This document shows positions 17,930-26,265 of a stretch of DNA of 64,000 nt, piece by piece (within the stretch, counting starts at the first letter, position 1; each line of letters starts with the position of its first letter). Source of the DNA: Bacillota bacterium (GTDB taxonomy: Bacteria > Bacillota > Clostridia > Lachnospirales > Lachnospiraceae). A program made the translations under genes and the position numbers. The stretch is taken from positions 1 through 64,000 of the forward strand of contig JAEZKL010000173.1 of the NCBI GenBank assembly GCA_023415475.1. The letters run 5' to 3'. The notes below the pieces were generated by a model that made no database searches, was not told where the DNA came from, and worked only from the letters and a program-made list of their open reading frames with translations.

Positions 17930-19420
17930 ATGTGTAACATCTTTGCGTTCTTACAGAAAAGTACAAGTTTGTATCCTGATAAAGTTTATGTTATTGATAA
18001 AGAAAAAAATTATACTTATTCGGATATTTATAATAGGGCTAATTTATTGGCCGGATTAATGCATGCTGCAGGAATAAAAAGCGGAGACAGAGTACTTGTA
18101 TATCTTGATAACTCTGCTGAGTATATTGCTGCTTACTTCGGAATTTTGCTTATAAATGCCATTATAGTTCCGATTAATAAAAATATTAGTGTAGAAAGTA
18201 TTCACTATATCATGGAAGATACGTCACCATTATGTATCATTACCAATGGTGTATTTATGCTAAGAATTCAAGGCAAGGTTGACTTTAAAGAGTGTAATAT
18301 CATTGATATTGACAGGGTCTGGGAGATTAAAACAGTTAATAAACCGGATTTATCCTGGATACAAGAGAAAGATGATGACAAGCCGGCTCTGATATTATAC
18401 ACCTCCGGTACTACAAGGATGCCCAAAGGTGTGACACTGACTCATAAAAACCTTGCGGCAAATACAAAATCGATAATCCAATATCTCGAATTAACGGAAG
18501 AGGACTCTTTATTAGCTGTGATCAATTTTAGTTATTCCTATGGAAATTCACTTTTACTTACACATACAAAAGTAGGTAGTAAAATTATTATAGAAAACAG
18601 GGTTTCCTATCCTTTTGTAGTTTTAGAACAGCTATACAAATGTGAAGCTTCAGGGTTTTCAACAGTGGGATCCTATATTAACATACTTTTGAAACAGGAA
18701 GGCCTGAAGGATTATTATTTTAAATATCTGCGGTATATAACCTTTGCCGGAGAAAGTACAAGCATGGAGGATATTAAAAAGCTTAGATGGATAGCTCCGC
18801 ATATAAAGATATTTGTAATGTATGGACAAACCGAAGCATCCGCCCGCCTAAGCTACCTAGAACCTGACTTGCTCTTTATAAAAGAGGGATCAATCGGTAA
18901 GGGAATACCCGGAGTCTCTCTCAGGGTAGTAACAGAGGATGGCATGGAAGCTCCTGCTGGTGAGATAGGCGAAATTATTGCATCCGGTGATAATATCATG
19001 AAGGGATACTGGAACAATGAAGAAGAAACTAAGTCAGTTATTAGAGACGGATGGCTTTATACAGGTGATTTGGCTGTAACAGATGAGGATGGATATATTT
19101 ATGTTAAAGGAAGAATAGATGATGTTATTAAATACTTTGGGCACAGGATAAGTCCTGTTGAAATAGAAGCTGCCATTAACTGCTGTGAAAATGTTCTGGA
19201 ATCTGCAGTAATCGGAATTGAAACTTGTAATGGGAACCAGATTAAAGCTGTTATTGTTCCAAAAAACAATCTGGCTTGTATTGAAGACATAAATGCTCAT
19301 GTCAGAATGCTCTTACCGGCATTCAAAAGACCGCACATAATAGAATTTGTAAATGAGCTTCCAAGGACATCCAATGGTAAAATTAAAAGAAGTGAATTGA
19401 GAAAAGTCCTACTGGAATGA
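17930..19420 (+). CDS. Adenylate-forming acyl/aminoacyl ligase (AMP-binding family)
   Basis: A 496-residue enzyme with the full motif set of the ANL superfamily: LYTSGTTRMPKGVTLTHKNL (P-loop), YGQTEAS, YTGDLAVTDEDGYIYVKGR, and the catalytic Lys region RTSNGKIKR at the C-terminus. It is likely to load an acid onto the cassette's carrier protein, as DltA does with DltC. The ATG at 17930 has AAAGGA at the right distance, whereas the in-frame ATG at 17921 touches that site. Substrate cannot be read by eye. Confidence 0.9.
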   Translation: MCNIFAFLQKSTSLYPDKVYVIDKEKNYTYSDIYNRANLLAGLMHAAGIKSGDRVLVYLDNSAEYIAAYFGILLINAIIVPINKNISVESIHYIMEDTSPLCIITNGVFMLRIQGKVDFKECNIIDIDRVWEIKTVNKPDLSWIQEKDDDKPALILYTSGTTRMPKGVTLTHKNLAANTKSIIQYLELTEEDSLLAVINFSYSYGNSLLLTHTKVGSKIIIENRVSYPFVVLEQLYKCEASGFSTVGSYINILLKQEGLKDYYFKYLRYITFAGESTSMEDIKKLRWIAPHIKIFVMYGQTEASARLSYLEPDLLFIKEGSIGKGIPGVSLRVVTEDGMEAPAGEIGEIIASGDNIMKGYWNNEEETKSVIRDGWLYTGDLAVTDEDGYIYVKGRIDDVIKYFGHRISPVEIEAAINCCENVLESAVIGIETCNGNQIKAVIVPKNNLACIEDINAHVRMLLPAFKRPHIIEFVNELPRTSNGKIKRSELRKVLLE

Positions 19421-19521
19421 CCCAATTCAGCGAGGAAATCCGTAGGATTTCGAGACTGTTCTAAATAGCTACATAATATTTAATTAATGGGTGGATTACC
19501 GAAAGACTTGAGGTGTATGAA

Positions 19522-21420
19522 ATGTGTGGCATTGCAGGATTAATGACCGGGCATAAAATTGAATACAGAATACTGCAGGATATGGTTGGAAGCATTAAAT
19601 ACAGGGGGCCGGATGACACCGGCTATTATATGGATGACAGTATAGGGCTTGGGCATACAAGGTTAAGCATCATGGATCCACAGAATGGGAAACAACCGGC
19701 GACGAATGAAGATGAATCTATTGTTGTTATTTTCAATGGAGAAATCTATAATTTTTTAACATTGAGAAAGGATCTGCAAAAGAAAGGCCATCAATTAAGA
19801 AACAATTCGGACACGGCGATATTACCGCACCTGTATGAAGAACATGGCCTTAACATGTTTGAAATGCTTAACGGGCAATTTGCCATAGCAATATGGGATA
19901 AAAATAAAAATAGACTGATACTGGCACGTGATAGGTTTGGTGAGAAACCATTGTACTTTTTTCATAAAGATAAAGTCTTCTGCTTTGCATCGGAAGCGAA
20001 GGCTATACTAAAAAGCGGATTCATTCTTGCTTCGATTTCACCAATTGCCTTAAAACAGGTTTTTACCTATTGGACCACCCTTAGCGATAGAAGCATTTTT
20101 CAAGATATTTATCAAGTACCTCCTAGCACTTATTTAGTATTTGAAAACGGTCAAGTAGATATTAAAACCTACTGGGACTATACATATGCAACAGGAGATG
20201 AAGCTATATCCAAGGACCGTAATGACTTAATCGATGAACTGGAGAGCAAAATGATATCATCTGTGAAAAATCGTATGGTATCTGATGTGCCAATATCTTT
20301 TTATTTAAGCGGTGGGTTGGATTCCAGCTTAATAACCGGTATAGCAGCTAAAATCACTAATAAAAGTTTAAATACGTTTTCGATAGCCTTTGATGATAGT
20401 TATTTTGATGAATCAGAATATCAGAATTATATGTCTGGTTACCTTGGAACAAAGCACCAAAGTATAATGTTCACAAAAGAGCAGATTCCATCAATCATAA
20501 AGGATGTAATTTATCATACTGAAGTACCTTTGCTGCGTTCCGGAGCTTTCCCTATGTATGTGCTTGCCAATTTGGTAAGAAGTAATGATATAAAGGTAGT
20601 ATTATCGGGGGAAGGCTCTGATGAACTGTTTGGAGGCTATGATATTTTTAGAGAAGTTAAGATAAGGGATTTTTGTAGCAAAAATCCGGATTCAAAATGG
20701 GGAGCGGCTCTATATAAACAGATAAATAATTATGTAACAGGCCTGGCTTCTCATTCAGTGAACAGTCTTTCTTTATATTATAACAACACTGACTCCGGGT
20801 CCTGTTTAAGCTCGCATTTATCAAGATGGAAGCTGAGTTCGTACAGTCAACAGTTCTTCTCACCGGAATATCGTGAGGCTATGAAAAACTATGATGAGCT
20901 TAGCGCTTTGGAGGATTTTCTTCCACATGGTTATCTGGAATGGTCTCCGATACAGAGAGCTCAATATTTAGAAGTGACAACTCTGTTTTCTAATTATCTT
21001 CTTTCCTCTCAAGGCGACAGGGTATCCATGGCAGCCGGTGTGGAGTGTAGATATCCCTTCTTGGATTATGAAGTGGCTGAATTTGCAGCAACCTTACCGG
21101 ATTATATGAAGATAATGGGACTGAATGAAAAATACATTGTAAAAAAGATGGCTCAGAAATATGTGCCGGAAGCGATAACAGGAAGAAAAAAGTTCCCTTA
21201 CAGAGCCCCTATCGACATTTCTAAATTATTGCAGGATGAATATGTACGGTATATGACGAGTGATTGTCGTTTAAAACAAATTAATATTTTCAATTCGGAA
21301 ACAGTAGCAAAATTCTTATCAACAATTAAAGTGAAACAAAACCCGAGTGAAAGAGATTGTATGTTGTTTATGGGAGTGTTAACTACTCAGATATTGTGTG
21401 AGCAATTTATAAAAGTTTGA
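19522..21420 (+). CDS. asnB: Asparagine synthetase, glutamine-hydrolysing (AsnB family)
   Basis: A 632-residue class II glutamine amidotransferase. The start ATG is followed directly by TGT, giving MCGIAG, so Cys becomes the N-terminal nucleophile after Met removal. Downstream motifs are RGPDDTGYY and DRFGEKPLYFF in the glutaminase half and FYLSGGLDSSLITGIAAK with SGEGSDELFGGYD in the synthetase half. I reject the GTG at 19513 because it would bury the catalytic Cys; GAGGTG precedes the ATG. In this cassette it may amidate a carrier-bound or sugar acid instead of free Asp. It is distinct from the lasso cyclase encoded at 23001. Confidence 0.92.
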   Translation: MCGIAGLMTGHKIEYRILQDMVGSIKYRGPDDTGYYMDDSIGLGHTRLSIMDPQNGKQPATNEDESIVVIFNGEIYNFLTLRKDLQKKGHQLRNNSDTAILPHLYEEHGLNMFEMLNGQFAIAIWDKNKNRLILARDRFGEKPLYFFHKDKVFCFASEAKAILKSGFILASISPIALKQVFTYWTTLSDRSIFQDIYQVPPSTYLVFENGQVDIKTYWDYTYATGDEAISKDRNDLIDELESKMISSVKNRMVSDVPISFYLSGGLDSSLITGIAAKITNKSLNTFSIAFDDSYFDESEYQNYMSGYLGTKHQSIMFTKEQIPSIIKDVIYHTEVPLLRSGAFPMYVLANLVRSNDIKVVLSGEGSDELFGGYDIFREVKIRDFCSKNPDSKWGAALYKQINNYVTGLASHSVNSLSLYYNNTDSGSCLSSHLSRWKLSSYSQQFFSPEYREAMKNYDELSALEDFLPHGYLEWSPIQRAQYLEVTTLFSNYLLSSQGDRVSMAAGVECRYPFLDYEVAEFAATLPDYMKIMGLNEKYIVKKMAQKYVPEAITGRKKFPYRAPIDISKLLQDEYVRYMTSDCRLKQINIFNSETVAKFLSTIKVKQNPSERDCMLFMGVLTTQILCEQFIKV

Positions 21421-21458
21421 ATCATTAATAAATAATAGAAGATAGACTGAGGAGTGGC

Positions 21459-22184
21459 ATGATGTTGAAAAGTGCAATCTATTATATTCTATGGATGGGT
21501 AAAAATATTAATATTGCTTTATATATCTATTTAAATTATTTTTGCAAATCAGTGAAAAGAGAAAAAAATTATCATATATTTCCCTATCGAGGAACCAGCA
21601 TTCATATAAAATCCAATGCAGAAATCATTTTAAATGGTGACCTGCGTTTTAATGCACGTCAAGATGATGGCCGGTTTGCACGAAGCCATCTGTCAATGCA
21701 TGAAAATTCAAAAATGATTATAAGAGGCTTTGTAATTTTAAGTCATGGTTCATTAATCAGGGTGAATCAAAATGCAGTATTAGAGTTTAGGGGAAAGGTG
21801 ACATCGAACATCAATTTAACAATTGTCTGCGAACAGTTAATAAGGATTGGAAATGATACCATGATGGGGCATGATGTCATCATTTATGATAGCGATTACC
21901 ATCCTACAGAGTATTCAAATGAAGAATTTTGTACTCATACATCACCGGTATATATTGGTGATCATGTTTGGATTGGTACAAGAGCAATGATTATGAAGGG
22001 CAGCAATATTGGTACGGGTTCCATTATTGGTGCTAATGCTTATTTTACCGGCAATTTACCTGCCAATACTCTGGTTTCCTGTATTCCTTCACGCACCGTT
22101 CTGAGAGATGTTAAATGGGCACGGGATATGAGTTCTGAATCTGTTGAAAATGCAAGGATGTATATAAACGAAGAGGTAGATTGA
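21459..22184 (+). CDS. Left-handed beta-helix acyltransferase (hexapeptide repeat)
   Basis: A 241-residue LbH protein with imperfect hexapeptide turns and the C-terminal signature VYIGDHVWIGTRAMIMKGSN, then IGTGSIIGANAYFTG, like maltose/serine O-acetyltransferases. The conserved H in YDSDYHPTEY is the probable catalytic base. It is the last gene of the ACP-ligase-amidotransferase set and could move an acyl group onto a sugar. Whether it uses acetyl-CoA or the carrier protein encoded upstream is unknown. Confidence 0.85.
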   Translation: MMLKSAIYYILWMGKNINIALYIYLNYFCKSVKREKNYHIFPYRGTSIHIKSNAEIILNGDLRFNARQDDGRFARSHLSMHENSKMIIRGFVILSHGSLIRVNQNAVLEFRGKVTSNINLTIVCEQLIRIGNDTMMGHDVIIYDSDYHPTEYSNEEFCTHTSPVYIGDHVWIGTRAMIMKGSNIGTGSIIGANAYFTGNLPANTLVSCIPSRTVLRDVKWARDMSSESVENARMYINEEVD

Positions 22185-22219
22185 AGCATAATTTGATTAC
22201 ATAAATTGTAAAAATATGG

Positions 22220-22248
22220 TTGCGCATGGATGTACGTTAATATATAAT
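22220..22248 (+). promoter_or_regulatory. Sigma-A-like promoter of the lasso peptide operon
   Basis: TTGCGC at 22220-22225 and TATAAT at 22243-22248 are separated by exactly 17 bp. The site lies 36 bp after the upstream cassette stop and 150 bp before the B2 gene. Confidence 0.6.
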
Positions 22249-22280
22249 AAGTGGTATCGAAGTCTTATACATAGCTGCAA

Positions 22281-22303
22281 GCGGAATAGATGATCTATTC
22301 CGC
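22281..22303 (+). promoter_or_regulatory. Perfect hairpin in the lasso operon leader
   Basis: GCGGAATAGA (22281-22290) and TCTATTCCGC (22294-22303) form a perfect 10-bp stem with a 3-base loop. It lies in the transcribed leader just after the promoter. There is no T-run, so it is more likely an RNA stabiliser or operator than a terminator. Confidence 0.5.
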
Positions 22304-22364
22304 TATTTGCATTAGGATGAGACTAACAGTTGATATAAAAATAATCTAGAAAGGAAAATGTATA

Positions 22365-22400
22365 ATGAACCCCTATGGTTTAATTATACAAGGTGAGTAA
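22365..22400 (+). CDS. Possible 11-codon leader ORF upstream of B2
   Basis: ATG at 22365, preceded by AAAGGA at good spacing, encodes MNPYGLIIQGE and stops with TAA at 22398-22400, immediately before the ATG of B2. The arrangement allows translational coupling. I do not recognise the peptide. It could be a regulatory leader or the remnant of a lost gene. Confidence 0.3.
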   Translation: MNPYGLIIQGE

Positions 22401-22829
22401 ATGCTTCGGGTATTGAATTATATCAGGCTAAATAAGGAAAAGTGGCTAACCATTGAAATATGGTTTTGGACTGCTGTATTTCGATTGTTACTTTTGTTTA
22501 TTCCAGTAAAATATATAAAAAAGCATTATGGGATATCGGGCGAGGAATCTCCGCCTTGGGAAAGCACAGATAATTATGCCAAAGCAAGAAAAATTGCATA
22601 TCATGTAAACCGAATTGCGGAACATACGCCGTGGGAAAGCAGATGCCTGGTACGAGCACTTACAGCGCAAAGGCTTTTAACTAAGAAAAAAATATCGTCG
22701 ACATTATATCTGGGAGTAAAAACAGAAGACGAAAATATGATAGCACATGCTTGGTTAAGAATCGGATGCTATTATGCGACTGGTGGTAATGGAAATGGTT
22801 ATGCTATGGTGGCAAAGTTTAGAAAATGA
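22401..22829 (+). CDS. Lasso peptide leader peptidase B2 (transglutaminase-like)
   Basis: A 142-residue protein of the lasso B2 (Transglut_core3) family. It has a hydrophobic N-terminal helix (residues 16-36), then PWESRCLVRALTAQRLL containing the catalytic Cys82, and IAHAWLRIG containing His116. B2 cleaves the precursor leader so the cyclase can close the ring. The third, acidic residue expected about 12 positions after the His in characterised homologues is not evident (the stretch is ATGGNGNG). The protein has no fused RRE domain. It begins the lasso operon, directly after a short leader ORF. Confidence 0.9.
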   Translation: MLRVLNYIRLNKEKWLTIEIWFWTAVFRLLLLFIPVKYIKKHYGISGEESPPWESTDNYAKARKIAYHVNRIAEHTPWESRCLVRALTAQRLLTKKKISSTLYLGVKTEDENMIAHAWLRIGCYYATGGNGNGYAMVAKFRK

Positions 22830-22897
22830 GAACAATAAAGCTTACAGTTTTGATAGATATTGACCTTTTAGTTGATAAACTCATTCCAGTATATTAA
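22826..22897 (+). CDS. Possible 23-codon ORF overlapping the B2 stop
   Basis: ATG at 22826 overlaps the B2 stop (ATGA) and gives a 23-residue reading frame starting MRTIKLTVLIDIDLLVDKL. It sits in the place where a PqqD-like B1 gene could be expected, but shows no recognisable RRE pattern. The remaining 100 bp to the cyclase hold no further frame. Confidence 0.25.
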   Translation: MRTIKLTVLIDIDLLVDKLIPVY

Positions 22898-23000
22898 AAT
22901 GGGAAAAACAGTAAATTAATTTTGGGCTTTGTAATTCGGAAATTGGAGTTTTTAGTGAAAAGAGGTAAAAAAACGTTACTGTAGGAAGAGGAATAAAACC

Positions 23001-24923
23001 TTGAGTACAATATGTGGAATGATAAAAAAGGAAAATACGGAGCTATGCATCAATGACTTTAGGGCTATGCTAAATTATTTATGTAAATATCCTGATAGCA
23101 GAGTGTTCAAAATGGAGAACGCGAATATATGTCTTGGAAATACAATACAACCAATTGTAGCTCAGGATAAATTGGAACAGCTACCCCGGTACGGACAGAA
23201 TAACGAGTTAGTAATTGTTGCTGATGCAATTATTGATAATCGTGAACAACTATATTATGAACTGCATCTGGAAAATAGACCTTTAAACGATATAACCAAC
23301 AGTGAATTGATTCTGGAAGCGTATATACGATGGAATAAGGAAGTACCGAAACATCTGATTGGGGACTTTGCCTTTGCTGTATGGAATACTAAAAAAGAAG
23401 AATTATACCTCTGCAGGGATCATGTCGGAAAAAGGACCTTATATTATACACAGGATGATAATTTATTTGCCTTTAGTACATTAATAAAGCCATTACTAAT
23501 TATAAAAAAGAATATAGAATTTTCAGAACAATGGATTGCTAATTTTTTAGCAGTACTGGAAGCATTGAATGAATTGGATTTAGAGCTGACATTTTATGAA
23601 GGCATCAAACAGGTCCCACCTGCTACATATATGATTCTTACTAAGGATAAGATAGAAGTAAAAAAATACTGGAATCCCATGGAAGTAAAGCCTTTAAAAC
23701 TAAACAGTGACGATGCCTATGAGGATGCGTTCCGAACGGTTTTTTATGAAGCGGTACACTGTAGACTTGCTGCGGATGGAGAAATAGGAGTAATGTTGAG
23801 CGGAGGATTAGACTCAGGCTCTGTAGCATGTGTTGCTGCGAAACACCTGGAACAGAAATCAAAACATCTGAAAGCCTATAGTTCAATACCAAAGCCGGAT
23901 TATGTGGATTGGCTGCCAAAAGGAACAGTAGCCGATGAGAGCAAATATATTAATGAGTTAGTCGGTCATTACCCAAATATTGATTTGAAATATTGTAATT
24001 CCGACAAACTAGACTCTTATAACCAGATGGAACATTTGCGATTAATTCAAGAGTATCCGTTTAAATATTCAGCCAATCTTTTTTGGATTGATAAGATTGC
24101 TCAGCTTGCAAAAGAAGATGGATGCAAAGTGCTATTAGATGGACAATCAGGTAATAACACAATTTCATATGGAAATATAACAGACCATATCGTTACCTTG
24201 ATAAATAAGATGAAATTTATCACCGCATATAAAGAAATAATGAAGTATTCAAGGTTTCATCATAGGGTACCCAAAAGTGTTATTAAGTATTTTATATTAC
24301 TTTTTTTTCCTCAATTTATAAAGAGATTTAAAAGAACTAAGACAAATTACCATAAAATAGATCATTTAATCAGTAAAGAAATGGCTAACAAGTGGAAAAT
24401 AGATAAATATTTGAAACAAAATATGCTCGGTAAATATAGTAATAAGAGGCAGACGGTCAATGATGCAAGATCTTTAAGCTTCAATAATCTGTTGTTTTCG
24501 CAAATAGGTGCTTCAGAGGCGAGGCTGTCTATTGAATATGGTGTTATAAGGCGCGATCCTACAAGAGATAAACGGGTCATAGAGTTTTGCATGTCTTTGC
24601 CCGCTGAACAGTTTGTTAAGGATGGGATTGAGAGAAGCCTGATCAGAAGATCCATGAAAGGAACTCTTCCGGACTTAATTCGAATGAATTTGAGAGAGCG
24701 CGGAAGGCAAAGTGCTGATTTTGTTCAACGGCTACAGCAGGACTGGACAAGTATACGGGAGGAATTTACCCAAGCGATTAATAATGATACGATAAAGTCC
24801 GTTGCTGATACCTATGCTTTGAAGGAAATGCTTTCAAAGATGAGCGAATTGCCTATGGATGAAGAATATTACGAGGTGCAAGCTATCATGACAATCATCA
24901 ATTTATATCGATTTATTAAGTAG
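23001..24923 (+). CDS. Lasso peptide macrolactam synthetase C (asparagine-synthetase-like)
   Basis: A 640-residue AsnB homologue. The N-terminal Ntn-type domain (residues about 1-200) starts MSTICGMI, so its Cys is not at position 2 and glutaminase activity is not expected. The C-terminal synthetase domain has MLSGGLDSGSVACVAAKHL (about residues 263-281), the ATP-pyrophosphatase loop that adenylates the ring-forming Asp/Glu carboxylate. RRDPTRDKRVIEFCMSLP is typical of this family. The start is TTG at 23001 after AGGAAGAGGA. It lies between B2 and the precursor, confirming the lasso operon. Confidence 0.92.
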   Translation: MSTICGMIKKENTELCINDFRAMLNYLCKYPDSRVFKMENANICLGNTIQPIVAQDKLEQLPRYGQNNELVIVADAIIDNREQLYYELHLENRPLNDITNSELILEAYIRWNKEVPKHLIGDFAFAVWNTKKEELYLCRDHVGKRTLYYTQDDNLFAFSTLIKPLLIIKKNIEFSEQWIANFLAVLEALNELDLELTFYEGIKQVPPATYMILTKDKIEVKKYWNPMEVKPLKLNSDDAYEDAFRTVFYEAVHCRLAADGEIGVMLSGGLDSGSVACVAAKHLEQKSKHLKAYSSIPKPDYVDWLPKGTVADESKYINELVGHYPNIDLKYCNSDKLDSYNQMEHLRLIQEYPFKYSANLFWIDKIAQLAKEDGCKVLLDGQSGNNTISYGNITDHIVTLINKMKFITAYKEIMKYSRFHHRVPKSVIKYFILLFFPQFIKRFKRTKTNYHKIDHLISKEMANKWKIDKYLKQNMLGKYSNKRQTVNDARSLSFNNLLFSQIGASEARLSIEYGVIRRDPTRDKRVIEFCMSLPAEQFVKDGIERSLIRRSMKGTLPDLIRMNLRERGRQSADFVQRLQQDWTSIREEFTQAINNDTIKSVADTYALKEMLSKMSELPMDEEYYEVQAIMTIINLYRFIK

Positions 24924-24969
24924 AGTGCACTAAATAATATCAATTTAATCATAGAAAGGAGGTTTAAAA

Positions 24970-25128
24970 ATGAAAGAGTGGAGCAAGCCAGAGTTAGTAA
25001 GTCTTAATGTGCGAGCAACCTATGGTGGTGGTTATGGCCCCCCGACGGATGGCGTTCAATACCAAGTGGATGGAAATATTTTGCTTGGAACAAGTGGTCC
25101 CTTACTTGATTTACCAGTAGTAAATTAA
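24970..25128 (+). CDS. Lasso peptide precursor A
   Basis: A 52-codon gene after AAAGGAGG. The leader is 18 residues: MKEWSKPELVSLNVRATY. W4-x-x-P7-x-L9 resembles the YxxPxL leader-recognition motif, and Thr17 is at position -2, the conserved determinant of B2 cleavage. Cleavage after Tyr18 would release a 34-residue core starting GGGYGPPTD, in which Gly1 and Asp9 form a 9-membered lactam. The 25-residue tail contains Tyr13, Asp16, Thr23, Ser24 and Asp29 and ends LPVVN, with no C-terminal Ser. The core is longer than most lasso peptides (about 15-26 residues). Assignment follows from position, leader and ring geometry. Confidence 0.9.
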   Translation: MKEWSKPELVSLNVRATYGGGYGPPTDGVQYQVDGNILLGTSGPLLDLPVVN

Positions 25129-25159
25129 GAAGCTTATGTGCATTGATGTCGTTTCTTAA

Positions 25160-25213
25160 GAAAGGATGTCAGCAAAGGATGATTCGTTTCATCAATTTGA
25201 CATCCTTTCCTTT
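25160..25213 (+). terminator. Hairpin after the lasso precursor (attenuator or mRNA stabiliser)
   Basis: GAAAGGATGTCA (25160-25171) is perfectly complementary to TGACATCCTTTC (25198-25209); the 12-bp stem is followed by only a short T stretch. A leaky terminator here would give the precursor more transcript than the kinase and exporter genes. Confidence 0.65.
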
Positions 25214-25264
25214 AACATTAGTATATTAGATTTATTTTAATATATAGGGGAAGAGGACATAAAA

Positions 25265-26203
25265 ATGATCGGGTTTGTGAAGGAAAAGAACTATAAATAT
25301 TATATGATGGGAATGAATATTCTCTCTGAAATAGAATTACCGGGTGCGGTAAATACATCAGATAATTATGATGTTAAAATCATCATAAGCAAGTTTGATT
25401 TCAATACAAAAAATGTGCAGGAATATATGACTTATTATGTTCTGAATGAAACCGAATTTGTCTGTGATATCAGACATGTAGCTAAGTTTAAAATAACCGG
25501 GGGAAGCTTAATTCAGATTGAACCGTATGAACAAGCAGATATGGAGCTTGTTACAGTATACCTGATGGGTACATGTATGGGGGTACTACTGGAACAAAAA
25601 GAGATGGTAGCCATCCATGGAAGCACTATTGTAATTGATAAGCAAGCCATAATCATTACAGGTAGATGTGGTGCAGGCAAATCAACTCTATCAACGGCAC
25701 TTCGTTTAAGAGGATGTAATATTCTATCAGACGATATATCACCTATAGTCATGCATGAAAGCGGGCAAATCATGTCGGCCCCAGCTTTCCCCAAACAAAG
25801 AATTTGTCATGATACGGCAGTTAAGCTGGGTATTGATACAAAAAATTTGGAAAAAGCGTGTTCAGAGGATTTGAAATATAATATTGATATTAGTGATCAG
25901 TTCATAAATCATCCTATAGAACTCTTTGGAATCATTCAGGTAATACCTAGTGATGTGGAGGATGTTGTACTTACTGAATTAACTAGCTTTGATAAAATTG
26001 AACTTATAAAATCTAATATATTTTGTAAAGAATTTTATTCTCAAGTAGATTTTCGCCCAGTATATTTTAAGAAGATAATTAACATTGCTAAAAAAATACA
26101 TACATATCAGTTGATGAGGCCGGATGGAAAATTTACAGTTGAAAGACAGATTGAAGCGATTATACATGAAATAGCTCGGATTACAAGTACAGGAGAACAT
26201 TAA
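25265..26203 (+). CDS. HPr-kinase-like lasso peptide kinase
   Basis: A 312-residue protein with an HprK-type P-loop ITGRCGAGKSTLSTALRLRG (about residues 130-149) followed by CNILSDDISPIV, which holds the metal-binding Asp pair; IHGSTIV precedes the loop. HprK homologues directly downstream of a lasso precursor are known in Firmicutes (paeninodin type), where they phosphorylate the C-terminal Ser. The core here ends in Asn, so the target must differ or the enzyme may have another role. It is separated from the precursor by a hairpin and lies in the same operon. Confidence 0.85.
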   Translation: MIGFVKEKNYKYYMMGMNILSEIELPGAVNTSDNYDVKIIISKFDFNTKNVQEYMTYYVLNETEFVCDIRHVAKFKITGGSLIQIEPYEQADMELVTVYLMGTCMGVLLEQKEMVAIHGSTIVIDKQAIIITGRCGAGKSTLSTALRLRGCNILSDDISPIVMHESGQIMSAPAFPKQRICHDTAVKLGIDTKNLEKACSEDLKYNIDISDQFINHPIELFGIIQVIPSDVEDVVLTELTSFDKIELIKSNIFCKEFYSQVDFRPVYFKKIINIAKKIHTYQLMRPDGKFTVERQIEAIIHEIARITSTGEH

Positions 26204-26265
26204 TATTAGAGTAATTTTACCCTTGGTAATTAAGAATGACACACTATACGATATGTTGGGAATAA

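Noticed and set aside
19522..21420. AsnB-family gene considered as a second lasso cyclase.
   Set aside because: Its MCGIAG start keeps the glutaminase Cys, it sits in the ACP cassette before the lasso promoter, and the dedicated cyclase is at 23001.
22826..22897. The 23-codon frame as a true B1 protein.
   Set aside because: It is far shorter than the RRE fold (about 80 residues) and shows no RRE pattern; kept only as a low-confidence feature.
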